DNA of 64,000 nucleotides from Brevibacillus fulvus (lineage in GTDB: Bacteria > Bacillota > Bacilli > Brevibacillales > Brevibacillaceae). Location of the stretch: NCBI RefSeq assembly GCF_016908525.1, contig NZ_JAFBEB010000010.1:79600-143599 (forward strand), read 5' to 3'. The notes beneath the pieces were generated by a model that saw only the letters and a list, made by a program, of their open reading frames with translations, made no database searches and was not told where the DNA came from. The position numbers and the translations under genes were made by a program. Positions 45,701-54,049 of this stretch are shown here, piece by piece. The number at the start of each line of letters is the position of its first letter. The stretch's first letter is position 1.

Positions 45701-46188
45701 TGCTTCCTTTATCATATCAGATCGCCCGTTTTAAAGAACTTCGAACAGACTTGCAAACCTCCTGTGCTGAACGTATTTGTGCTATGTAAAATAGTAGTGC
45801 TTGTATCAGAAAAATTTCCAAATGAAGAGTTGTTGAAACATCTGGCAGCATTCGATGTTTTTCTTCAATAATCTACAAAGAAATGAATTTTAGTTAATTT
45901 GTATATTTTTGATATATATAAAAACAAGATACGACAAGTTGAATAATAATTTATTGAAAACTATCGACGTGATTGTATAATAATGGTATCAACAGCTTTT
46001 TCTTACAAATGAATGTTGGAAGATGCGATGGGAATCAAGCTCTTTGTCTTGGGTCCGAGGTTTAAGGGAATTTTTCGTTTCTGATTAACCGGATTACCAG
46101 AAAATTTCGAGAGACCGATGGTTTTCCCATTGTGGAAGACCATTTTTCTTTTACCTAAGATCTACAGGTAGAAGGGCAGGGGGAAAAG
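45701..46188. other. Intergenic region Spo0E-kinase with sigma-A promoter
   Basis: No gene is supported in this 488-base AT-rich gap. A good sigma-A promoter for the kinase lies at 45954-45981: TTGAAA, 16-base spacer, TATAAT. Near 45929-45939 the minus strand reads TTGTCGTATC, a one-mismatch Spo0A box (TGTCGAA); this is suggestive only. The segment 46000-46188 is an untranslated leader of about 200 bases with no structure that I recognise. Confidence 0.55.
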
Positions 46189-48072
46189 GTGAATCTATGT
46201 GAATCACAGGCACTACAAAAGCACAGCCTTGAGATTCTATGGAAGGAGCAGTTGGCAAGCAAACAACTTTATCGTTCGCTGTTCGAAAATAATCCTGATG
46301 CCGTGTATGCATTGGATCTCGAAGGTAACCTTTTAAGTGGAAATTCGGTTTGTGAGAAGATTTGCGGGTATACGCTGCAAGAATTGCGCAAGCGAACGGT
46401 GCTGCGCTCCCTTTTGACAGAAGAGGACGTCGAGCGAACCGTTTCTCAATTCAGAAAATCAGCCAAAGGGGAACTGTTGGAAAACTGGATAACGATTCGG
46501 CATAAGAGCGGTTACCTGCTCAAACTGTTCAACAAAACCTTTCCGATCGTCGTGGATGATCAGATTGTCGGTGTTTACGGGATTGCCCGTGATGTGACGC
46601 CCAATTACATCAAAAAGGAACGGCTGCGGGAAAGTGAAGAACGGTACCGATTGCTTGCGGAAAATTCCTTTGACATCATCTCCAAGGTATCGCTGAATGG
46701 AAAAATCAGCTATGTTACGCCATCTTGCCTGCTGCAAACGGGCTACGCGCCGGAGAATTTGATTGACCATTTTCTGTATGAGTTTATCCATCCTGAAGAT
46801 CTGGATGTATTGTTCAAGCTTGATCCAAGCCGCATTCTTCGAGATGAAGTGTTCCTATTGACATATCGATTCCGTATTAAAGATGGTACATACAAATGGT
46901 TTGAAACGTCTTGCAAACTTGTAGACAATTCAGCGGCGGAAAGTGCACAGCAATTTATTATGGTTTCTCGCGATATTACGGAGCGGCGAAACGCGGAAGA
47001 GAAATTGCGGCAAAATGAAGAGCGCTACCGCAATCTGGTAGAAAACTCGCCTGACCCCGTTATCATTTTTCTGCGGGATCGATTGGTCTTTTCCAATCAG
47101 GCGGGCATTAAATTGCTGGGGGCGGAAAACCTCAGCGAATTGTTGGGCAAATCGCTTTGCGACTTTATGGACAGTTCCAGCCATGAACGCATCCGCGAGA
47201 TGTTTAAGGAATTGCAGCAAGGGCGGGAAATGGAACTGATCGAGCAAAAGCTCGTCTCGCTCGACGGCAGAGTGATTGATGTGGAACTGAAGGGCATTTC
47301 GACCTTTTACTATGGAGAGCCAGCCGTACATTTGCTCGTCAGAGATATAAGTGAACGGAAAAAGACCCAGGAATTACTGCAAAATTCGGAAAAACTGACG
47401 CTTGTTGGCCAACTGGCTGCCGGAATTGCTCATGAAATTCGCAATCCGCTGACCGCCTTGAAAGGTTTTTTGCAGCTCATGCAAAAAAATGAGCAGCATA
47501 AGCAGGAATACTACTCCATTATGTCTTCCGAATTGACCCGGATTGAAATGATTGTCAGCGAACTGCTGGTGTTGGCCAAGCCGCAAACGAGATATTTCCA
47601 ACTGCGCGATGTTGCGCCCTTGATCAGGCAGGTTGTCACATTGTTGGATACGGAAGCGATTATGAAAAAAGTGCAGATTGTGACCAAATTTGAACAATCG
47701 CTCCCGATGATTCGCTGTGATGAAAATCAACTCAAGCAGGCGTTTATCAATTTTTTGAAAAACGGGATCGAGTCCATGCCGAACGGCGGCGAAATGATCA
47801 TTGAAGTAAGGAAGTCGGCCGATGAAGTGGAAATCTGCTTTATCGACCAAGGATGCGGCATTCCCGCTGAGATGATTTCCCGTCTGGGCGAACCGTTTTT
47901 TACGACAAAAGAGTCCGGCACAGGACTCGGCATGATGGTCAGCAACAAAATCATTCAAAACCATCAAGGCACTATTCAATTTATAAGCAAATACGGTGAA
48001 GGAACAACGGTAATTGTCGCATTGCCTGCATGTTATCAGCCGGAAGAACCGGATCAGGAGCTGCGCAATTAG
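46189..48072 (+). CDS. PAS-containing sporulation-type sensor histidine kinase (KinA-like)
   Basis: A 627-residue cytosolic kinase without membrane spans. Three PAS domains lie in series (about 28-135, 155-265, 278-390), each opening with a pattern such as RSLFENNPDAVYALD, EERYRLLAENSFDIIS or EERYRNLVENSPDPVII. The HisKA box GIAHEIRNPLTALKGFLQLM holds His415; the HATPase domain has DENQLKQAFINFLKNGIESM (N box), DQGCGIPAEM and GTGLGMMVSNKII. This architecture and size match KinA/KinE-type kinases that feed Spo0F. GTG 46189 follows AGGGGGAAAA. Signal unknown. Confidence 0.9.
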   Translation: MNLCESQALQKHSLEILWKEQLASKQLYRSLFENNPDAVYALDLEGNLLSGNSVCEKICGYTLQELRKRTVLRSLLTEEDVERTVSQFRKSAKGELLENWITIRHKSGYLLKLFNKTFPIVVDDQIVGVYGIARDVTPNYIKKERLRESEERYRLLAENSFDIISKVSLNGKISYVTPSCLLQTGYAPENLIDHFLYEFIHPEDLDVLFKLDPSRILRDEVFLLTYRFRIKDGTYKWFETSCKLVDNSAAESAQQFIMVSRDITERRNAEEKLRQNEERYRNLVENSPDPVIIFLRDRLVFSNQAGIKLLGAENLSELLGKSLCDFMDSSSHERIREMFKELQQGREMELIEQKLVSLDGRVIDVELKGISTFYYGEPAVHLLVRDISERKKTQELLQNSEKLTLVGQLAAGIAHEIRNPLTALKGFLQLMQKNEQHKQEYYSIMSSELTRIEMIVSELLVLAKPQTRYFQLRDVAPLIRQVVTLLDTEAIMKKVQIVTKFEQSLPMIRCDENQLKQAFINFLKNGIESMPNGGEMIIEVRKSADEVEICFIDQGCGIPAEMISRLGEPFFTTKESGTGLGMMVSNKIIQNHQGTIQFISKYGEGTTVIVALPACYQPEEPDQELRN

Positions 48073-48086
48073 TTGATTTGATACAA

Positions 48087-48128
48087 GTGCTCGATATACA
48101 GCGTCTGGGCGAGCGCTTTTTTCTTTTT
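48087..48128 (+). terminator. Terminator after sensor kinase
   Basis: GTGCTCG (48087-48093) pairs with CGAGCGC (48110-48116); a T-rich tract of about 15 bases follows. Confidence 0.8.
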
Positions 48129-48208
48129 TTTACAGAATGTGTCTAATTGCCGAGCTGCCGCTGATAAACATAAGGAAACGGTGCCATTGGCGGAAGGGGG
48201 GAATCAGG

Positions 48209-48463
48209 ATGACGCAAGCGATTGTCTATGTGGCGGATCATTGCCAATACTGCCAACAAACGGTCGCCTTACTGACTGCACAGAACGTTTCGTTTGAGGA
48301 ACGCAACATCGATCAAAATGAGACTTATCGGGAACAGTTGGCCCAATATGGAACCATGTCCGTCCCGCTGACATTGATTGAAGGAAAACCGGTGTTTGGT
48401 TATGACCCGGTTCGCATGGAAAAATTGCTCGCCGATCTCAAGGGGGAGGGGCAACAAGCATGA
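48209..48463 (+). CDS. Glutaredoxin family protein
   Basis: An 84-residue thioredoxin-fold protein. The dithiol active site is CQYC (Cys12, Cys15) after the first strand AIVYVADH, and the cis-proline/GSH segment is MSVPLTLIEGKPVFGYD. Length fits NrdH/glutaredoxin-like proteins. ATG 48209 follows GGAAGGGGGG; earlier in-frame codons are excluded. It could reduce disulfides with bacillithiol or thioredoxin reductase; partner unknown. Confidence 0.88.
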   Translation: MTQAIVYVADHCQYCQQTVALLTAQNVSFEERNIDQNETYREQLAQYGTMSVPLTLIEGKPVFGYDPVRMEKLLADLKGEGQQA

Positions 48464-48491
48464 AACCCGCTGTTCGACAGTGGGTTTTTTT
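48464..48491 (+). terminator. Terminator after glutaredoxin gene
   Basis: AACCCGCTGT (48464-48473) pairs with ACAGTGGGTT (48477-48486) followed by TTTTT; starts directly at the stop codon. Confidence 0.82.
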
Positions 48492-48554
48492 GTGGAATCT
48501 GCTATACTACTAAGTAAAAATGTACGATGGCTACATGGAATGGAGGAGCCTGAC

Positions 48555-49097
48555 GTGAGAGATGTCCCCAACCGGTACCGTCAATTGCCGCCGCGTACCC
48601 CGGAGATGCTATTCAATATTATCAAAAAATTTTATCGCGGTGCTCGTAACCACGTTGACTTTGTGCAAGCAAAAAAACAGGATGTTTTGCGGGCCTATGA
48701 GCAATACCAGCAAACAGGTGAGAGCGAGTTGCTGCATAAGGAACTGGTTACATTATTTCTGGAATTTCATTTTTATACGACTTGCTGGCTGCAAATAGAC
48801 CTAGCCCTGTACCGGTTAGCCAGGATGGAACAAACGCGGCCATTTGAGCGCCTTGCGCAAACCTACGGCCCGATTATCGAAAAACATGTGAAGGTAAGGC
48901 ATCAGCTGGAACAGACGGAACGTTGCGTGCAAGCGCAATGGGCGCACTTTGGGCCGGACCTGCGCTGCGTTCCGGAAGACCGCTATTGGTTTGACGATTT
49001 GTACTTCACTGTCGACCAGGAAAGTGTCAATCAGCTTAACCAACTGTTTGCAGAAGCGCAAACGCTGCAAAAAGAATTGAGTTTCAGCGAGAAATAG
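48555..49097 (+). CDS. Protein of unknown function (180 aa)
   Basis: A soluble, alpha-helical-looking protein with no family that I recognise. It starts RDVPNRYRQLPPRTPEML, is rich in Gln, Arg, Tyr and aromatic residues, and has a segment FLEFHFYTTCWLQIDLALYRLAR that could be a buried helix. GTG 48555 is supported by TGGAGGAG (48541-48548) at normal spacing; the frame is open upstream but without a better site. A TATACT box at 48503-48508 may be its promoter. It lies between two terminators and so is probably monocistronic. Codon use looks like that of its neighbours. Confidence 0.7.
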   Translation: MRDVPNRYRQLPPRTPEMLFNIIKKFYRGARNHVDFVQAKKQDVLRAYEQYQQTGESELLHKELVTLFLEFHFYTTCWLQIDLALYRLARMEQTRPFERLAQTYGPIIEKHVKVRHQLEQTERCVQAQWAHFGPDLRCVPEDRYWFDDLYFTVDQESVNQLNQLFAEAQTLQKELSFSEK

Positions 49098-49106
49098 GAA
49101 GAAGCG

Positions 49107-49150
49107 AAAAACCCGCTAAGTCAATGCAGAGCATTGCCCAGCGGGTTTTT
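49107..49150. terminator. Bidirectional terminator between unknown gene and aldo/keto reductase
   Basis: AAAAACCCGCT (49107-49117) pairs with AGCGGGTTTTT (49140-49150) with an inner CAATGC/GCATTG stem. Confidence 0.85.
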
Positions 49151-49159
49151 GTCATTCCA

Positions 49160-50107
49160 TTAGCCGAGGATTTGTTCGATTTTGGCCAGGACGTCCGCCG
49201 ACAGGGTAATTCCGGAGGCGGTTACATTTCGTTCGATTTGTTCGGGGCGGGTGGCTCCGACAAGAGCACTCGATACTCCCGGTTGCCGCAAAATCCAGGC
49301 GAGGCTGAGCTGTACAAGCGTCAACCCGGCTTCTTGCGCCACTTTCTCCAATTGCTCTACCTTCAACAAATTTTCCTCGCTCAGGTAGTTTTTCATCGAA
49401 GTGCTGAGAGACGAATCATCGCCGCGGCTGCCAGCCGGTGCCGCCTGTCCGGGACGATATTTGCCGGTCAATACGCCTTGAGCGAGCGGCGAGAAAACTA
49501 CTTGACCGATGCCATTCGCTTCGCAAAGCGGCAGCACTTCTTTTTCGATGTAACGGTTCAGCATGTTGTAAACCGGTTGGTTGACCACAATCCGGTCCAG
49601 CAAGTATTTGTCGGCCGTGCCCAAAGCTTGCTGAATTTGCGCCGCGGTCCATTCGCTTACACCGGCGTACAAAATTTTTCCTTGGCGAATCAGATCATCG
49701 ATCGTGCGCAATGTTTCTTCTACCGGAGTTTCCGGATCGAAGCGGTGACAGTAGTAAAGATCTATGTAATCGACATTCAACCGTTTCAGGCTGGCATGCG
49801 CCTGTTCAAATACGTGTTTGCGCGACAATCCCCGGTCGTTGGGGCCGTCGCCCATTGGCCAAAACACTTTCGTGGCCAGCACGTATGATTCGCGAGGCAA
49901 TGAAGCCAGCGCTTCCCCGACGACGATTTCCGCCTCGCCGCGCGCATATACATTGGCTGTGTCAAAGAAGTTGACCCCCAGCTCATAGGCGCGGTGAATC
50001 GTTTGTCTGGTTGTTTCCTTATCTACCGATTTGCCGAACGTCAACCAACTTCCCAAGCTGATTTCGCTTACTTTCAGGCCGGTTTTCCCCAGTCTGCGGT
50101 ATTCCAT
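49160..50107 (-). CDS. Aldo/keto reductase (Kv-beta-like subgroup)
   Basis: A 315-residue NADPH-dependent oxidoreductase. MEYRRLGKTGLKVSEISLGSW starts the TIM barrel; DTANVYARGEAEIVVGEAL holds catalytic Asp and Tyr, LATKVFWP the Lys, YYCHRFDPETPVEETL the His; the NADP loop ALVGATRPEQIERNV is near the C-terminus. The closest group by motif is the potassium-channel beta-subunit/YghZ-like AKRs. ATG 50107 follows AAGGAGGAACAGG. Natural substrate unknown; such enzymes often reduce methylglyoxal or other aldehydes. Confidence 0.92.
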   Translation of the reverse strand: MEYRRLGKTGLKVSEISLGSWLTFGKSVDKETTRQTIHRAYELGVNFFDTANVYARGEAEIVVGEALASLPRESYVLATKVFWPMGDGPNDRGLSRKHVFEQAHASLKRLNVDYIDLYYCHRFDPETPVEETLRTIDDLIRQGKILYAGVSEWTAAQIQQALGTADKYLLDRIVVNQPVYNMLNRYIEKEVLPLCEANGIGQVVFSPLAQGVLTGKYRPGQAAPAGSRGDDSSLSTSMKNYLSEENLLKVEQLEKVAQEAGLTLVQLSLAWILRQPGVSSALVGATRPEQIERNVTASGITLSADVLAKIEQILG

Positions 50108-50170
50108 TTTCCTGTTCCTCCTTCGCCATGCTTGTGTTTTTCGCGTCATCTTGATTGTAGCATAAAAAGG

Positions 50171-50208
50171 AAAAAGAACTGAGCCTTATGTCAAGGTCAG
50201 TTCTTTTT
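50171..50208. terminator. Terminator of the YheC/D operon
   Basis: AAAAAGAACTGA (50171-50182) pairs with TCAGTTCTTTTT (50197-50208), with inner CCTT/AAGG. T-runs flank it on both strands; it lies 12 bases beyond the last YheC/D stop. Confidence 0.88.
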
Positions 50209-50220
50209 GGAGATGGTCGG

Positions 50221-51534
50221 CTATCCGGTTTCTTCCTGGAGCTCAACCGGCGCCATGCGGGAGACGTGTTGCGCATAGTGGATCAGATTGGACAGAGAAG
50301 AGCGCCGGATGGCCGGTTCATCAAATTTTTCCGGTTTGGCGTTCGCTTCAAAAAACCAGAGTTGACCATCGCGTGTCAAGCCAAGGTCCATGGACATTTC
50401 GGCCAGGCTGGGAATTTGCTCGTTCAACGCGTTGGCGATTTCCAGAGCCGTTTGGTGAATTTGCCGCAGCAATTGTTCTTTTTCGCTTCCAAACAGCGTC
50501 CGCAGCACTTTTGTCGTTGACTGCATCGAACCGCCGCGAGGCACATGGGTTGTAATGCTGCGGGCGCCGGCGCGGCGGATGCCTACGCCGGTGACTCCCC
50601 ATTCGCCTGCACCATTCTTTTGCACGAGCACGCGGATGTCAAACGGTCTGCCGCGATACTTGGCAAGCGTAATCCCTTCCTGAATCAAATACTGCTTGGA
50701 ACGGATCTGCTGCTTGATGTATCGCCATACCGTCCGCAAATTGAAAAAGTACCGTGTGACCGATTCCTGTTGATGGACCTGCCGCAAGCGCCAGCGTTTT
50801 TGAAACCGGTCAAGCCGCATGATCCCTTCGCCGGCTTTGCCCAACACCGGTTTCAGATAAACCGAAGCATGACGGCTGCAAAAAGCCTCGAAATTTTCGT
50901 AGCTGTCCAAACTCTTTGTCTCCGGCAAAAATTTGGCCACATGGGGCGCCTTCACTAGAATTTGGAATAATTGCAGTTTGTTGAAAAAGCGCAAATTAAA
51001 CAAAGTGACATGCTGCAGTTTGGCAATCTGCTCCAACGTTTTATTGACTTCCGGCTTTTGTTCCCATTTTCGGCTGGGAATGCGGTTATACACCACCTGC
51101 GGGAAAGGCAGTGTCGCTTCAATCCACAGCCGTTGTTTTTCATCGTACAAGAAGCCTCGTACTTGTTTTTCCTCCCAATCGATTCCATTGGGGGTAAACA
51201 CGTAGACGAGCGCTCCCAGCTTGCTGCCGTACTGGATGATGTCGCGGAAATTTTCGCGGTTTCCATAAAAGGATGAGCCTTCTCCTACCGTGAGGATTCC
51301 CATCAGCGGCCCGATTCTCAAATGTCCATTCCACATCTTCAAGCGTACTTTGGTGCGGATTCGTCCGGGCTGAATCTGCGGCAAACCCAATATAACCGTT
51401 TTGCGTTTGCTCAAGCTGCCCACACTTGCCTTCAACTTTTTTCCGGTGCCAAAGCGGGAGATCAACCGCTGGTCGTGCAAATACCATTTTCCGTTGGGGA
51501 AGATTGTCAGTAAGACGGAGCGCGGTTGGGACAT
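50221..51534 (-). CDS. YheC/YheD family spore coat-associated ATP-grasp protein, copy 1
   Basis: A 437-residue member of the endospore coat-associated YheC/D family. An N-terminal beta-rich domain (about 1-85) is followed by a pre-ATP-grasp segment (FYGNRENFRDIIQYGSKLG, VYNRIPSRKWEQ) and a C-terminal ATP-grasp domain: VYLKPVLGKAGEGIMRLD, LIQEGITLAKYRGRPFDIRVLVQK, TTHVPRGGSM and the metal site MDLGLTRDGQLWFFEANAKP. ATP-grasp enzymes join a carboxylate to an amine or thiol; the acceptor is unknown for this family. ATG 51534 follows AAAGGAGGAAC. Last gene of a four-paralogue operon, 42 bases after copy 2. Its metal-site end (EANAKP, then EKFDEP) differs from the other copies. Confidence 0.92.
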   Translation of the reverse strand: MSQPRSVLLTIFPNGKWYLHDQRLISRFGTGKKLKASVGSLSKRKTVILGLPQIQPGRIRTKVRLKMWNGHLRIGPLMGILTVGEGSSFYGNRENFRDIIQYGSKLGALVYVFTPNGIDWEEKQVRGFLYDEKQRLWIEATLPFPQVVYNRIPSRKWEQKPEVNKTLEQIAKLQHVTLFNLRFFNKLQLFQILVKAPHVAKFLPETKSLDSYENFEAFCSRHASVYLKPVLGKAGEGIMRLDRFQKRWRLRQVHQQESVTRYFFNLRTVWRYIKQQIRSKQYLIQEGITLAKYRGRPFDIRVLVQKNGAGEWGVTGVGIRRAGARSITTHVPRGGSMQSTTKVLRTLFGSEKEQLLRQIHQTALEIANALNEQIPSLAEMSMDLGLTRDGQLWFFEANAKPEKFDEPAIRRSSLSNLIHYAQHVSRMAPVELQEETG

Positions 51535-51576
51535 GGAGTTCCTCCTTTCTTGACTGGCGAAATGAGTACATCTTTT

Positions 51577-52953
51577 TTAAAAATTGGCCAAATAACAGCT
51601 GTAATCGACAATCAAACTGCGGGAAACCTCGTCAGCCTGTTTAAGGCGGGCATGCTTGAAGATCGAACGGCCTGGCTTGGAATTGGCTTCAAACATCCAG
51701 ACGTGCCCGTGGCGATCAATTCCCATGTCCAACCCCAGTTCCCCCAAATAGACGCCCTGTGCCTGCTCGATTGCGGTCGCCAAGCGGATCGCCGCCTCTG
51801 CCATTCGCTCCTGGACGATCACGTGCTGCTTGCCAAACAAATAGGCCAGCAAGTCTTCACCGGGAATGACCGTCCCCCCTGTGCGCACGTGCGTGGTCAC
51901 ACTTCCCGATCCGGCAATTTTGGCTGCCATGCAGGAAATGACCCAGTTATTTTGTTGGTTCTTATGCAAGTGAACGCGGAAATCAAACGGACGATTGCGG
52001 AAGGTTGCGAGCGAAATCCCTTGTTGGGCCAAATAGGAGCTAACCCGGCGGGAGCGGAAAATATGGCGGTACAGAAGTTCCAGTTTGGTGAAAGTTCGTT
52101 TGACGTTGCCGCTGCCATTGTGATAATTCACTTCGTAGCCTTTCCCCGGATGATAAACGACTTTCACGATTCCGTAGCCGAGACTGCCGTCAATCGGCTT
52201 GAGGTAGATCATGTGATATTTGCGAAGCAGCAGGCGAACGGTACGCAATGAGGGCGCGTGATACGTTTCCGGAATATACTCGTTTACCTCCGGGTTGGGA
52301 TAGAGCAATTGATGGACGCCCCATTTGTCGAAAAAACCGTGATTAAACATCGGCAAGTTCATATGTTTGGCCCAGCGCAATTTAAATTGCCGGACGCTTT
52401 CCTGCCGTTCAGCGGCACGGGAGGGAACCCGGTCATAGACGACGTCAGGCAGCGCTGTGGTAATTTTTTTCCAAGCGTAATTCCCTTTCTTGTCGGGACG
52501 CAAAAACCATCCCTTTACTTTGCGCTGCTCCCAATCGACGTCCGCCGGGTTGAAAATATAATAAAAAACGCCTTTGCCTTCCTGGGCCAGCAACAGTTTT
52601 TGAAAAAAGGAACTTCGCTGGCCAATCGGTTGACGTGCATTGTCGCGCAGTCCGGTTGTGACGATGCCGATTGCCGGCCCGATGCGAAGCAATTCGCCTT
52701 CCCGCTTCAGATGAATCAAACCGGGATGAGGGATGCCCAGGCTGCTTTTGAGCGCACTGGTCACCTTGACGATATCGCTTTGTGGATTTCGCTTGTCTTG
52801 AAAGACCGTTGCCACGACCTCTCTTTTTCCCAATGACAAGGTCACTTTTTGCCGAGGTCGCAGCTGTAGTTTCTGGCAAAGATGCAGCGGCAGGATAATT
52901 CCGGTTACGTGAGGATAATTCAGAAAGCGGAGCCGCACTGTTAAAGATTCCAT
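51577..52953 (-). CDS. YheC/YheD family spore coat-associated ATP-grasp protein, copy 2
   Basis: A 458-residue paralogue with the full layout: N-terminal domain with LCQKLQLRPRQKVTLSLGKR, the RQPIGQRSSFFQKLLLAQEGKG segment, DVVYDRVPSRAAERQ, and ATP-grasp motifs MIYLKPIDGSLGYGIVKV, LATFRNRPFDFRVHLHKNQ, TTHVRTGGTVIPG and ELGLDMGIDRHGHVWMFEANSKPGR. ATG 52953 follows AGGAGGTTACC and overlaps the end of copy 3 by 13 bases, so translation is coupled. Confidence 0.93.
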   Translation of the reverse strand: MESLTVRLRFLNYPHVTGIILPLHLCQKLQLRPRQKVTLSLGKREVVATVFQDKRNPQSDIVKVTSALKSSLGIPHPGLIHLKREGELLRIGPAIGIVTTGLRDNARQPIGQRSSFFQKLLLAQEGKGVFYYIFNPADVDWEQRKVKGWFLRPDKKGNYAWKKITTALPDVVYDRVPSRAAERQESVRQFKLRWAKHMNLPMFNHGFFDKWGVHQLLYPNPEVNEYIPETYHAPSLRTVRLLLRKYHMIYLKPIDGSLGYGIVKVVYHPGKGYEVNYHNGSGNVKRTFTKLELLYRHIFRSRRVSSYLAQQGISLATFRNRPFDFRVHLHKNQQNNWVISCMAAKIAGSGSVTTHVRTGGTVIPGEDLLAYLFGKQHVIVQERMAEAAIRLATAIEQAQGVYLGELGLDMGIDRHGHVWMFEANSKPGRSIFKHARLKQADEVSRSLIVDYSCYLANF

Positions 52954-54044
52954 GCTTGGTAACCTCCTACATGCTCTTTCATGAGATAGTGGGCATAACT
53001 TACCGGTTGTGTTAAAGAGCGGAGCCGGGCTTTTTGATCATTGATCTGGCGGAAGACCGTTCTGCCCGGTTTGCTGTTCACTTCGATAATCCAGACCTGC
53101 CCGTCTGTGTCGATCCCAATATCGATTCCCAACTCCACGAGCCTTCCGTGGTATTCTTCCAAAAAGGGAGGAAGCTGTTCGATAATTTGGTCGAGCTCTT
53201 CCTCGATCGCTTGCTGTTGTTCCTCCGTATAATATTCAGCCAAAAAATCGGAGAGCGGCAGGGCGCGGCCTCCGCCATGCAAATTGGACGTGATGCTGGT
53301 TTTGTCACCGGCACGGACTGCCTTTCCGGTCGTTTGCCACTGACCAATGCCGTTTTTCTGGACAAGAACGCGAACATCAAACGGTGTGCCGTCAGGCGTA
53401 TGCAAATGCAAATAAGGTTGGAGGAGAAATTTGCGGCCTGCTGTGAAGTTTTTCAGGAAAAGCTGCATTCCCCGGCTCGTTTTGAATATTTTTTGCATGG
53501 GCTGGTTTTGCCGATCGCGTCCGCTCACTTCGTATTTGTTTTCGCTTTTGGCGATGCGGATGACCGATCGTCCGTGCGTGCCTGCCATCGGTTTGATCAC
53601 GGCCGCATCGTATCGTTCCAGCATGTCGCGGAGTCGGACGAATGAAAAAGGATGCGTTTCCGGCAGCCATTTTTCCAACTCGGGCGATTGGGACAAAATT
53701 TTGTAAACTTGCCATTTTCCCGACAAGCCCCGCCCGAGAAAAGTGATCTCCGGGTCGTTTTGCAACTTCTCAATAAATGGTTTATATTGTCGATAGTGCG
53801 GACCGATAAAGACCCTGTCATAGATCACCTGCGGCAGGGGGAAAGTTTTCCGCTGCCAAATGCCTTGCCTGTAGGCGAAGCCGGTGACCTGTCTCGCTTC
53901 AAAGTCGACATGGCGCGGCGAAAAGACAAAGACGCGAATGCCCAGCTTTCGTCCAATCAGGGTAAGCTTTTTGTAATAAGCCTTTTCCAAAAAATGGGGT
54001 CCATTGCAGATCGCCATGATCCCCAATGTTTTCGTTCCAGCCAT
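52941..54044 (-). CDS. YheC/YheD family spore coat-associated ATP-grasp protein, copy 3 (short form)
   Basis: A 367-residue paralogue that lacks the N-terminal domain of about 80 residues found in the other three. It opens directly with GTKTLGIMAICNGPHFLEK, then RVFVFSPRHVDFEARQVTGF, QVIYDRVF, and ATP-grasp motifs AVIKPMAGTHGRSVIRI, GTPFDVRVLVQKNG, LHGGGRALP and ELGIDIGIDTDGQVWIIEVNSKPGR. ATG 54044 follows AAGGTGAC; the extra upstream frame has no ribosome binding site and overlaps copy 4. Five bases separate it from copy 4. Confidence 0.92.
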   Translation of the reverse strand: MAGTKTLGIMAICNGPHFLEKAYYKKLTLIGRKLGIRVFVFSPRHVDFEARQVTGFAYRQGIWQRKTFPLPQVIYDRVFIGPHYRQYKPFIEKLQNDPEITFLGRGLSGKWQVYKILSQSPELEKWLPETHPFSFVRLRDMLERYDAAVIKPMAGTHGRSVIRIAKSENKYEVSGRDRQNQPMQKIFKTSRGMQLFLKNFTAGRKFLLQPYLHLHTPDGTPFDVRVLVQKNGIGQWQTTGKAVRAGDKTSITSNLHGGGRALPLSDFLAEYYTEEQQQAIEEELDQIIEQLPPFLEEYHGRLVELGIDIGIDTDGQVWIIEVNSKPGRTVFRQINDQKARLRSLTQPVSYAHYLMKEHVGGYQAWNL

Positions 54045-54049
54045 AAGCG

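Noticed and set aside
45671..45871. 66-codon plus-strand frame before the sensor kinase
   Set aside because: No ribosome binding site, overlaps the Spo0E-like start region, and no family resemblance.
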